Shown piece by piece: positions 1 through 6,285 of a stretch of DNA of 7,831 nt. Location of the stretch: contig URLQ01000133.1 in NCBI GenBank assembly GCA_900548745.1, positions 1 to 7,831 of the forward strand. The letters run 5' to 3'. Both the position numbers and the translations under genes were made by a program. The stretch is from an uncultured Prevotella sp. (lineage in GTDB: Bacteria; Bacteroidota; Bacteroidia; Bacteroidales; Bacteroidaceae). A model generated the notes under the pieces. That model made no database searches, had not been told where the DNA came from, and saw nothing but the letters and a program-made list of their open reading frames with translations. Positions within the stretch are counted from its first letter, which is position 1; each line of letters begins with the position of its first letter.

Positions 1-549
1 CTGCAGCTGCTTGAATTCCTGATAGGACTTGTTTGCCTCTTCCGGTGATGTTGCCATCGCCTTGATTTTCTCGATGATGTCGAGTTTCTTCTTGAGGTTT
101 TCCTGTTTCAGTTTTTCCTGTTCCTCAAACTGCTTGGCTCTTCTTTCCTTGATTATTGCCATTTCAGCTTTGAAAGCATCTTCGTCGGCGTCTGGCTGCA
201 CCTGGTATGCTGCGGGGTCGCCTCCGTTGTCGAGATAAGTCTTCATTTCGGCTTCTCTTTCAGCAAAGTGGAGCTTGTAGAAGATGGTCTTGAGAAACTC
301 CACCTCGTCCTTCTGCGGCACTTCTTCGGCATGAGTTATCTCTTTGATTCTTTCCACTACTTCAGCCTTGCTTTTGTATATTTTCTTAGGCTCTGCCTTT
401 TCTTCAGCTGGTGTAGCTGTAGTATCGGCAGCGGCTTCTGTTGTTTCTACTTTCTCCTGTGCTTCTGCGTTATCTGCTGCAGCCTGTGTAGGAGTTACTT
501 CTGCATTCTTCTCGTTTTCGAGTTCGAGAGATTTTTCTTGAGAGTCCAT
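1..549 (-). CDS. DUF349 domain-containing protein, N-terminal 183 codons (runs off left edge)
   Basis: The minus strand is open from ATG at 549 to the window edge, so the stop codon and most of the protein are missing. The N-terminal 55 or so residues are low complexity, rich in Glu, Ala and Thr (for example EKVETTEAAADTT). A more structured stretch follows (residues about 57-100, KKIYKSKAEVVERIKEI onward). From about residue 125 there is a highly charged helical region (IIKERRAKQFEEQEKLKQEN) typical of a coiled coil. This acidic leader plus charged helices matches the large DUF349 proteins of Bacteroidota, which are cytoplasmic and of unknown biochemical role. The diagnostic DUF349 repeats would lie beyond the edge, so the assignment rests on the N-terminal pattern only. 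No clear Shine-Dalgarno precedes the ATG. It lies 203 bp downstream of the corA stop on the same strand and appears to have its own weak promoter and a leader hairpin. Confidence 0.75.
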   Translation of the reverse strand, partial: MDSQEKSLELENEKNAEVTPTQAAADNAEAQEKVETTEAAADTTATPAEEKAEPKKIYKSKAEVVERIKEITHAEEVPQKDEVEFLKTIFYKLHFAEREAEMKTYLDNGGDPAAYQVQPDADEDAFKAEMAIIKERRAKQFEEQEKLKQENLKKKLDIIEKIKAMATSPEEANKSYQEFKQLQ

Positions 550-605
550 TACTTCACGTTTTTAGATTGTGATAGGTGTATTTCAATAATTCCTTGTGTC
601 GTGTG

Positions 606-630
606 CGGTAGAGAACCTGGTTCTCTGCCG
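606..630 (-). other. Strong hairpin in the leader of the DUF349 gene
   Basis: Positions 606-616 and 620-630 form an 11-bp stem (CGGTAGAGAAC with GTTCTCTGCCG, one G-U pair) closed by a 3-nt loop. Read on the minus strand it lies between the putative -7 box at 670-677 and the ATG at 549, so it would sit in the 5' untranslated region, about 57 nt before the start codon. No T-rich run follows on either strand, so a classical intrinsic terminator is not supported. It could be an mRNA-stabilising stem, an attenuator, or a protein-binding site; it could also mark the 3' end of the corA transcript. Confidence 0.6.
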
Positions 631-669
631 TTTCCGGTTATGAGGGATAATAGCGACACTAATGAATTG

Positions 670-677
670 CAAACTTA
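670..677 (-). promoter_or_regulatory. Candidate -7 box for the DUF349 gene
   Basis: The minus strand reads TAAGTTTG here, matching the Bacteroidota TAnnTTTG consensus. No good TTTG is found 19-21 bp upstream, so the -33 element is weak or absent. Transcription would begin near 662 and give a leader of roughly 115 nt. Read-through from corA is an alternative source of transcript. Confidence 0.4.
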
Positions 678-752
678 CGTAAAAAGATTGTAAAATCCTA
701 ATTAATGTAATAATTTTTAATGATTTCTTGCCAAATAAGCCTTTCTGCGGCA

Positions 753-1679
753 TCAGATAAGTCTTTTGTGACGGAATATCCACCACGAAACTCCCGATAT
801 CATAACAGATACGACGATGGCGATGAGGAATCCGAACTTATTGTCTTCCATACCGTTTATGAGGTTCATTCCAAGGAGGCTGGCGATGAGCGTGGGGAAC
901 ATCAGGATGATGCTGACCGAGGTGAGCGTACGCATCACGGTGTTCATATTGTTGTTGATGATGCTCGAGTATGTGTCCATCGTTGATTCCAGAATGTCGG
1001 AATATATGCTTGTGGTCTCTCTCGCCTGACTCATCTCGATGTTTACGTCCTCGATGAGGTCGGCGTCAAGTTCGTCCACCTGCAGTTTGAACTTCAGTTT
1101 GGCAAGCAGGTTCTCGTTGCCACGGATTGATGTCTGGAAGTATGTAAGCGAGTCCTGCAGGCGTGATAGTCCGATGAGCGACTCGTTGTTCACCTCTCGG
1201 TCGAGGTTTCGCTTGGCTTTCTCTATCAGACTGTTTATCTGCTTCAGCCTTTTCAGATACCACACGGCAGATGAGAGGAAGAGACGGAAAATCATGTCGA
1301 CATAGTCGGTGAATCCTTCTCCTCGTTTCTGCTGGTAGCTAACGAAGTCAATCATCACGTTGGTCTCGTAGAAACATACGGTGATGGTCACGTCTCTCTT
1401 GTGTATGATGCCGAGCGGCACGGTGGTGTATGGTGTACGGGAGCGTATTTCCTTAACGTAAGGTATACGCAAGATGATAAGCATCCATCCGTCGTCGTAC
1501 TCGTATCGGGCACGCTCGTCGGTATCGCTGATGTCTGAAAGAAAATAATCGGGTATTTTGTACTCGTCGACCAGCATCTGCTGGTCTTCCTCACTCGGAC
1601 ACGTTACTTGTATCCAGCAGTTTGGCTCCCATTCCTTTATGGCTTTTAGTCCGCCGTTAGTATTCCAGTATGTTCTCAT
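753..1679 (-). CDS. corA: CorA-family magnesium/divalent cation transporter
   Basis: A 308-residue protein matching the usual CorA length and architecture. A large soluble N-terminal domain (about 1-245) includes long charged helices (KRLKQINSLIEKAKRNLDRE and the segment around DLIEDVNIEMSQARETTS). Two C-terminal membrane helices follow: TM1 about 250-271, ending in the signature GMN at 270-272, and TM2 about 282-301, then a short basic tail (RHKRLI). In the family, pentamers form a channel that passes Mg2+ or other divalent ions, with GMN as the selectivity filter and the soluble domain sensing Mg2+. The residue before GMN is Leu rather than the common Tyr. The ATG at 1679 was chosen because GGAGG lies 10 nt upstream and the homologous region begins here; GTG at 1715 would add 12 residues but would place that GGAGG inside the coding region. 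A strong promoter lies upstream and no clear terminator follows. Confidence 0.93.
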   Translation of the reverse strand: MRTYWNTNGGLKAIKEWEPNCWIQVTCPSEEDQQMLVDEYKIPDYFLSDISDTDERARYEYDDGWMLIILRIPYVKEIRSRTPYTTVPLGIIHKRDVTITVCFYETNVMIDFVSYQQKRGEGFTDYVDMIFRLFLSSAVWYLKRLKQINSLIEKAKRNLDREVNNESLIGLSRLQDSLTYFQTSIRGNENLLAKLKFKLQVDELDADLIEDVNIEMSQARETTSIYSDILESTMDTYSSIINNNMNTVMRTLTSVSIILMFPTLIASLLGMNLINGMEDNKFGFLIAIVVSVMISGVSWWIFRHKRLI

Positions 1680-1689
1680 TTTGATTAGT

Positions 1690-1694
1690 CCTCC
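1690..1694 (-). promoter_or_regulatory. Shine-Dalgarno-like GGAGG before corA
   Basis: The minus strand reads GGAGG with 10 nt to the ATG at 1679. Strong Shine-Dalgarno motifs are uncommon in Bacteroidota; here it helps choose this ATG over the upstream GTG at 1715. Confidence 0.5.
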
Positions 1695-1753
1695 ACTTGG
1701 TAAACGTTCAAGCACAGGACAGTCAAGCTGAGAGAGCCATGTCTTCCCTGCGC

Positions 1754-1789
1754 CTACAAGTTAGTATTTTCCGCGTGATAATCGTCCAT
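1754..1789 (-). other. Possible 11-codon upstream ORF in the corA leader
   Basis: Downstream of the corA promoter the minus strand carries ATG at 1789 followed by ten sense codons and TAG at 1754-1756 (MDDYHAENTNL). It is short, has no clear ribosome binding site and shows no run of regulatory codons, so it may be chance. If translated it could act as a leader peptide in the roughly 130-nt corA leader. Confidence 0.15.
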
Positions 1790-1818
1790 AATTTGTTTGA
1801 AATTGATTAAATCGTGTG

Positions 1819-1849
1819 CAAAGGTAATGCAATTCGAATAGAAAACAAA
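1819..1849 (-). promoter_or_regulatory. corA promoter (Bacteroidota type)
   Basis: On the minus strand a TTTG (1846-1849) is followed after 19 bp by TACCTTTG (1819-1826), an excellent match to TTTG-N19-21-TAnnTTTG. Transcription would start near 1812-1815, giving a corA leader of about 130 nt. The 15 bases at 1818-1832 are identical to those of the transporter promoter at 7591-7605. Confidence 0.75.
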
Positions 1850-2002
1850 ACAATTTCAACTTGTTTTTATTCTTGTAATATAGTTTCTTTTCTTTTTATC
1901 ATGTTTTACATTCGTGTTTCAGCTAAAAAAGATTCATCCGAGATTTGAGTGATAATGCTTATTCTGAGTCAAGATTTCGAGAGGTATAGATTTGTCGCTT
2001 TT

Positions 2003-2068
2003 TAGAAATTCGGTAACTTTCTCATAGAAAGTCCGTAACTTTCTTGTAGAAACTCGGTAACTTTCTAT
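2003..2068. repeat. Three tandem 22-nt repeats, each an imperfect palindrome
   Basis: Copies lie at 2003-2024, 2025-2046 and 2047-2068 with an exact 22-nt period. Each begins TAGAAA, has two variable bases, then CGGTAACTTTCT (CCGTAACTTTCT in the middle copy), then two variable bases. Within each copy AGAAA pairs with TTTCT around a central segment; the middle copy has a perfect 7-bp stem (AGAAAGT with ACTTTCT, loop CCGTA), and the outer two carry one mismatch. Neighbouring copies can also pair across their junctions (CTTTCT-cat-AGAAAG). The array sits about 150 bp upstream of the corA promoter and 110 bp upstream of the propeller promoter. A regulatory binding array or a mobile-type intergenic repeat are both possible. 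Confidence 0.85.
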
Positions 2069-2178
2069 TTGATGTTGTTTGAAGACTTGTTTTTGGAGGC
2101 TATTGTTTCGCTCCGAAAAAATACAGAAAAACATAATCACTTGATGTGTATGATGACCTGAAAAAAAATAATGATATA

Positions 2179-2210
2179 TTTGCAATATATTGTTTTTTCC
2201 AGTATTTTTG
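2179..2210 (+). promoter_or_regulatory. Promoter of the beta-propeller protein gene
   Basis: TTTG at 2179-2182 is followed after 20 bp by TATTTTTG at 2203-2210, a good Bacteroidota promoter match. Transcription would begin around 2215, leaving a leader of about 40 nt before the ATG at 2257. This also excludes the upstream in-frame ATG at 2146, which lies before the promoter. Confidence 0.7.
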
Positions 2211-2256
2211 CAGAAATAAGAAACTGTTTGTCACAATTAAATTTATAAAAGGAATT

Positions 2257-4593
2257 ATGAAAATCAACAAAACCATCATCGTGAGTATTGTAGGCCTCAT
2301 GACATCGGCTGGGGCATTTGGTGAAAACAACAGTATGCCAGATAGAACAGGTGTGAAAGACTTTTGCTCTGTCATCTCGCAATATGATAAGACGGGAGAT
2401 AGCAAACCGTTTGTACATTTCGTCACAACCATGTGGCCGAAGCTAAACACTGTTGATGGTCGTGAGGCACTTGTGAATATCCATCAGCTTGCCATGGAAG
2501 AAGAATCCGGCGGCTATGGCGCAGCTTATGTTGGCAAAGAGGACGCGCTTGCACGGTTGTTGGAGTTGCTGAATAAGATGGGTATTACCGGGGATGATCT
2601 GACAAAAATGCTCGAATATATGGAGAAAGTGTATCCGCTCTATGTGTTCCAGATAGAGAACCGGGTGCGTCCAAGTGTAGACTATGATAACGGGTTGGTC
2701 GTTGACACTATATACCAGGCACCGGTTGACGAGGCTTATTACGGCTTGGCAAACGAGAAAAACAAGTACGTACCCACAGGACTGCCTGTGCAAGAGCTTG
2801 AAGAGGTGGAGAGCAATGGCGGACGCGGCAAGCGCAACGGTTCGTACGTATGGGGAATGGGTACATACAAAGACAAACTCTTTTGGTCTACCAACAACAA
2901 CTATCTCTGCATGCAAGGCTATGGCAATTTCGTACAGCCGGGCGTGGGCGACAATGTTCCATACGAGAACAGTTGCTGGGCATGTGAATACGGACAGTCA
3001 GCTTATGCAAAGGAAGTCTATCCCGATGGCGATGAGAACAGCAAGTATGCCGATATACGTCCGCCACGCATGTACAGCTACGATACGAAATCGGGCATCG
3101 TCACCGACATAACGCCATCAATGGATGAATATCCCGTATTGAAAAACTGTCAGGGACTGCGTTCCTGCGGCATCCATAAAGGGGTAGTATTCTTCGGAGG
3201 TCCAGGCTTGTATGCCAGTGACTGGGACTCGAGGGTTTCGGCAGCTTTCGTTGCATACGATGCAGACAGCGATCGTATTCTGGGAGTCAGCAGTATGAGT
3301 GATGTTGATGGATGCAAGGTGGTGAACGTAAGACGGTGGCGTGTCATCAATGATGTTCTCTATGTTACCGTGGGCATAACGCATCCTACAACAGGAAAGA
3401 AAATAGGTGCCTTGCTCCGTTGGTATGGTGACAAGAAAGATCCGTGGAATTTCCATATCGTGGGACTTGTTGACAACGAGGCAGCCGAACTTGCTTATTT
3501 CAACAACCGTATATATATAGGTACGTGGGGAACAGTATCTGCCGTTCATGTCAGTCCGGAACTTCCAAAAGAAGGTTTCACTCCCGTTGGTATTGACAGC
3601 GATATGTGGCCGGAAGTGTGGACAAGTTATGCGGCAGAGCCGTCAAACACACTCGGACGTTCGCTTACCTCCGTTGCCGGCTTCCATGAGTGGCGCAACC
3701 ATCTGTACTGGGGAGTGTTCTGCCCTAACTATTATGTACTTTCTATGGCACAAGCCACATACGGCTCTCTGACCTCACCAGATGCTTTGGCTTTCATCCT
3801 TGGCAACTACCGCACACCGTCGTTCTGGCGACTCGACAAAGACAACAGCTATGAGATGCTCTATGGTGATACGACGAACCCGAAACCGGTATACGACAAG
3901 GATGGAAAGATTGAAAAATGGGAACTGGAACCTAACGGACTGTCTGCAAAGTGGGGGCGTGGAGGCTTTGGAAACCTTTGGAGCATATATATATGGGCCA
4001 TTCAGGAATATGATGATAATCTGTATGTAGGCACGATGGATTTGTCGAACCTTGCCGTTGCAGCAGGGTCAAACATTTTAGGTGACGTAGGCTTTGCCAC
4101 ATTGGCAAAACTGCTTACGGGTCTTGATTCGAGTGATGAGGGCTTTGAACTTCTGCGCATGACCGACGAGGATGAGGCCCCGAAGTTCATTACGCAGAAC
4201 GGCTTTAATAATGCGGAGCAGTATGGCGTACGCAACCTTGAAGTGCTTAACGGCAAGCTGATGCTTGGTTCAGCATCCATGTCGAGCCTAAAGCCAAATG
4301 GCGGATGGCATGTACTAAGTATTGCTGATGCCAGAACTCCTGCCTCAGTAAGCCAAAGTTCGATAAAGAAGCCTGGTATTATAATGGAGCGTAACGCAGA
4401 ATACATAAACCTTGCAACCGTGGGTGGTGAGAGAATCACCTGTATTGAGGTTTACGATGCCATAGGTCGCAAAATCAACTCTGCCCGTCCTGACAGTCAT
4501 CTGGCTTCAATTCCATTACAGAATATCAAAGGTGTACATATTATTAAGATTACTTCAGAAAAAGGGGAATGGGAGGTTAAAGCTGATTTGTAG
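2257..4593 (+). CDS. Secreted protein, predicted seven-bladed beta-propeller with type IX sorting-like tail
   Basis: A 778-residue protein, not assigned to a named family. ATG 2257 is chosen because a signal peptide starts there (KINK, then a hydrophobic core to about residue 18, likely cleavage after AFG at 22), AAAGGA precedes it, and the promoter lies just upstream. Residues 23-190 are probably mostly helical. From about 195 to 675 a strand pattern (short turn of Asn, Asp or Lys, then hydrophobic strand, often ending in Gly) recurs seven times: YKDKLFWST (204-212), HKGVVFFGG (307-315), INDVLYVTVG (364-373), FNNRIYIGTW (415-424), WRNHLYWGVF (479-488), YDDNLYVGTM (585-594) and LNGKLMLGSA (664-673). 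This is the signature of a beta-propeller. The last 70 residues (VYDAIGRKI, then GVHIIKI) resemble a type IX secretion type A sorting domain. It is probably exported or surface-anchored; substrate unknown. A CxxC (SCWAC) lies at 240-243. Confidence 0.8.
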   Translation: MKINKTIIVSIVGLMTSAGAFGENNSMPDRTGVKDFCSVISQYDKTGDSKPFVHFVTTMWPKLNTVDGREALVNIHQLAMEEESGGYGAAYVGKEDALARLLELLNKMGITGDDLTKMLEYMEKVYPLYVFQIENRVRPSVDYDNGLVVDTIYQAPVDEAYYGLANEKNKYVPTGLPVQELEEVESNGGRGKRNGSYVWGMGTYKDKLFWSTNNNYLCMQGYGNFVQPGVGDNVPYENSCWACEYGQSAYAKEVYPDGDENSKYADIRPPRMYSYDTKSGIVTDITPSMDEYPVLKNCQGLRSCGIHKGVVFFGGPGLYASDWDSRVSAAFVAYDADSDRILGVSSMSDVDGCKVVNVRRWRVINDVLYVTVGITHPTTGKKIGALLRWYGDKKDPWNFHIVGLVDNEAAELAYFNNRIYIGTWGTVSAVHVSPELPKEGFTPVGIDSDMWPEVWTSYAAEPSNTLGRSLTSVAGFHEWRNHLYWGVFCPNYYVLSMAQATYGSLTSPDALAFILGNYRTPSFWRLDKDNSYEMLYGDTTNPKPVYDKDGKIEKWELEPNGLSAKWGRGGFGNLWSIYIWAIQEYDDNLYVGTMDLSNLAVAAGSNILGDVGFATLAKLLTGLDSSDEGFELLRMTDEDEAPKFITQNGFNNAEQYGVRNLEVLNGKLMLGSASMSSLKPNGGWHVLSIADARTPASVSQSSIKKPGIIMERNAEYINLATVGGERITCIEVYDAIGRKINSARPDSHLASIPLQNIKGVHIIKITSEKGEWEVKADL

Positions 4594-4598
4594 TCAGG

Positions 4599-4633
4599 AG
4601 CCGTCAGTTCGAACTCGTGGATTGGCAACGGCT
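4599..4633 (+). terminator. Weak inverted repeat after the propeller gene
   Basis: AGCCGT (4599-4604) can pair with ACGGCT (4628-4633), 6 bp around a 23-nt loop, beginning 6 nt after the TAG stop. What follows is A-rich rather than T-rich, so this is a weak terminator candidate on the plus strand. Confidence 0.2.
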
Positions 4634-4661
4634 ACAGATAGATAAAAAAATGATTTGATAT

Positions 4662-4720
4662 ATCGGAATGATAGATTTTTGTATGTTGTAAGGCTTCAAA
4701 TTTCATACATTCCGATTTTC
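4662..4720 (+). terminator. Inverted repeat followed by T-rich run upstream of DUF1846 gene
   Basis: ATCGGAATG (4662-4670) is the exact reverse complement of CATTCCGAT (4708-4716), followed by TTTTC. Inside, GTATG (4681-4685) can pair with CATAC (4704-4708). The result is a bulged hairpin with a large loop. It may end transcription from the propeller gene. Because its right arm lies just upstream of the -7 box at 4725, it could instead be an operator for the DUF1846 promoter. Confidence 0.4.
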
Positions 4721-4724
4721 TTTG

Positions 4725-4732
4725 TAATTTTG
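4725..4732 (+). promoter_or_regulatory. Candidate -7 box for the DUF1846 gene
   Basis: TAATTTTG matches TAnnTTTG. The expected TTTG 19-21 bp upstream is missing (only TTTC at 4701-4704), so the -33 element is poor and expression may need an activator. The predicted start near 4738 leaves a leader of only about 20 nt before the ATG at 4758. Confidence 0.5.
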
Positions 4733-4757
4733 CAATGCGAAAACAATAACAGAAGTG

Positions 4758-6221
4758 ATGAAAATAGGATTTGACAACGAGAAATATCAGACAATACAGT
4801 CTGAACATATAAAAGAGAGGATATCACAGTTTGACGGCAAGCTCTATCTTGAGTTGGGTGGCAAACTCTTTGATGATCATCATGCCAGCCGCGTTCTGCC
4901 AGGATTCCAGCCGGACAGCAAGCTGCGTATGTTTCAGAAAATCAGCGACAGCATAGAGATTGTGATTGTTATCAGCGCTGCCGACATAGAGAAGAACAAG
5001 AAGCGCGCCGACCTCGGGATAACATACGATGAGGACGTACTTCGACTGAGAGGGGAATTCCAGAACCGTGGTTTTATGGTCGGTTCTGTGGTTATAACAC
5101 ATTATAACGGACAGCCGGCGGCGATAGCCTTCAAGCAGCGACTGGAACGACAGGGGATAAAGACCTACTGTCACTATCTCATAGAGGGTTATCCACACGA
5201 TGTGAAGCTTATTGCCTCAGATGAGGGCTTCGGAAAAAACGACTATGTGGAGACGGAAAAGCCGCTTGTCATCGTTACTGCACCAGGACCTGGAAGCGGC
5301 AAGATGGCAGTCTGCTTGAGTCAGCTTTATAATGAGAACAAGCGTGGAATAAGGGCAGGGTATGCAAAATTCGAGACTTTCCCTGTATGGAACTTGCCAC
5401 TTAAACATCCTGTGAATATAGCTTACGAGGCAGCCACCGCCGATCTTAACGACGTCAATATGATAGACCCGTTCCATCTGGAGGCATACGGAAAGATAGC
5501 CATCAACTATAATCGCGACATTGAAATCTATCCTGTGCTCAACGCTCTATTTGAGGGTATCTATGGTACTAACCCATATAAGTCTCCTACGGATATGGGA
5601 GTAAACATGGTAGGCTTCTGTATCTGTGACGATGATGTGTGTTGCGAAGCATCAAAGAACGAGATAATACGTCGTTACTATGCTGCAACAAACAAACTCG
5701 CACAGGGTGCTTGCAACGATAACGAGATAAGCAAGATACAGATGCTCTTCAATCAGGCAAAGATAAACACAGACTATCGTCGCGTAACCGTAAGCGCAAA
5801 GGAACGCCAGAAGGAGACAGGTCACACTTCGGCATCGATAGAACTTGAAGACGGCACTATAGTCTCGGGCAACTCAAGCGAGCTGCTTGGCTGCAGCGCC
5901 GCCCTTCTGCTCAATGCAACAAAGTATCTTGCCGGCATAGACCATGAGCTGAAGCTCATTCCGCAGTCGATGATAGAGCCGATACAATATACAAAGATAC
6001 AGTATCTTGGTGGCAGGAACCCGCGTTTGCACTCCGACGAGATACTTGTTGCCTTGTCAGTTCTTTCGGAACAGGATGATAACTGCCGTCTTGCATTGGA
6101 GCAGTTGCCCAAGCTGCGCGGCTGTCAGATGCATGCCACGGTGATGTTGAGCGAAGTAGATCAGAAAATTTTCAAGAAGCTCGGAGTAAACCTTACCTGC
6201 GAGCCTGTCTTGAAGAAATAA
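4758..6221 (+). CDS. DUF1846 / UPF0371 family protein
   Basis: A 487-residue soluble protein, full length for the DUF1846 family. Biochemical function is not established as far as I know. It opens with KIGFDNEKYQTIQSEHI and FDGKLYLELGGKLFDD, which I recognise as the family start. A glycine-rich loop APGPGSGKM (175-183) follows a beta strand (LVIVT) and resembles a nucleotide-binding P-loop, although the first Gly/Ala and final Ser/Thr of Walker A are Pro and Met. A cysteine cluster (FCICDDDVCCE, Cys 288, 290, 295, 296) and the motif LLGCSAALLLNA (376-387) follow. No signal peptide or membrane helix is seen, so a cytoplasmic location is inferred. ATG 4758 is preferred to the adjacent GTG 4755. 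The gene has its own promoter candidate, 164 bp after the propeller gene, and converges on queF. Confidence 0.88.
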   Translation: MKIGFDNEKYQTIQSEHIKERISQFDGKLYLELGGKLFDDHHASRVLPGFQPDSKLRMFQKISDSIEIVIVISAADIEKNKKRADLGITYDEDVLRLRGEFQNRGFMVGSVVITHYNGQPAAIAFKQRLERQGIKTYCHYLIEGYPHDVKLIASDEGFGKNDYVETEKPLVIVTAPGPGSGKMAVCLSQLYNENKRGIRAGYAKFETFPVWNLPLKHPVNIAYEAATADLNDVNMIDPFHLEAYGKIAINYNRDIEIYPVLNALFEGIYGTNPYKSPTDMGVNMVGFCICDDDVCCEASKNEIIRRYYAATNKLAQGACNDNEISKIQMLFNQAKINTDYRRVTVSAKERQKETGHTSASIELEDGTIVSGNSSELLGCSAALLLNATKYLAGIDHELKLIPQSMIEPIQYTKIQYLGGRNPRLHSDEILVALSVLSEQDDNCRLALEQLPKLRGCQMHATVMLSEVDQKIFKKLGVNLTCEPVLKK

Positions 6222-6241
6222 TTCGGAATAGCGGATAAGCC

Positions 6242-6285
6242 CATGAAGCAAGGGCTGTAAAACTCTTTACAGTCCGTGCTTCATG
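6242..6285. terminator. 44-nt inverted repeat between DUF1846 gene and queF
   Basis: CATGAAGCA (6242-6250) pairs perfectly with TGCTTCATG (6277-6285), and GGGCTGTAAA (6252-6261) pairs with TTTACAGTCC (6266-6275) with one G-U. A single A-G mismatch separates the two stem parts and the loop is ACTC. Nineteen base pairs over 20 positions make a very stable hairpin. It overlaps the last five codons and stop of queF. Neither strand has a clear T-run after it. Its position between convergent genes fits a two-way transcription end or an RNA-stabilising 3' stem. Confidence 0.7.

Larger units (their letters stand above)
1680..2256. other. Divergent intergenic region between corA and the beta-propeller gene
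   Basis: This 577-bp stretch has no convincing gene. It contains the corA leader and promoter (to 1849), a T-rich segment (about 1860-1920), three 22-nt tandem repeats (2003-2068), and the promoter and short leader of the plus-strand gene (2179-2256). Minus-strand open frames across 1934-2450 are judged spurious: they cross the tandem repeats, whose 22-nt period is not a multiple of three, or overlap the plus-strand gene. Confidence 0.7.

Noticed and set aside
268..693. 141-codon plus-strand open frame rich in Cys, Phe and Leu
   Set aside because: It lies antisense to the DUF349 gene and its odd composition is a shadow of acidic, Lys/Glu-rich codons on the other strand.
1680..1812. M-box magnesium riboswitch in the corA leader
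   Set aside because: The leader is shorter than the usual M-box (about 160-170 nt) and I see none of its conserved helices.
2003..2068. CRISPR array
   Set aside because: The three 22-nt units abut directly with no spacers, and no cas gene is nearby.
1934..2185. 83-codon minus-strand open frame including ESYRVSTRKLRTFYEKVTEF
   Set aside because: Its peptide-like look comes from the 22-nt tandem repeats translated in three successive frames; it crosses the propeller promoter and has no family features.
2146..2256. Upstream ATG extending the propeller protein by 37 residues
   Set aside because: It precedes the predicted promoter and would bury the signal peptide inside the protein.
4605..4620. 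tRNA T-loop-like string AGTTCGAACTCG after the propeller gene
   Set aside because: No acceptor, D or anticodon stems can be placed around it, and its flanks do not pair as a T-arm.
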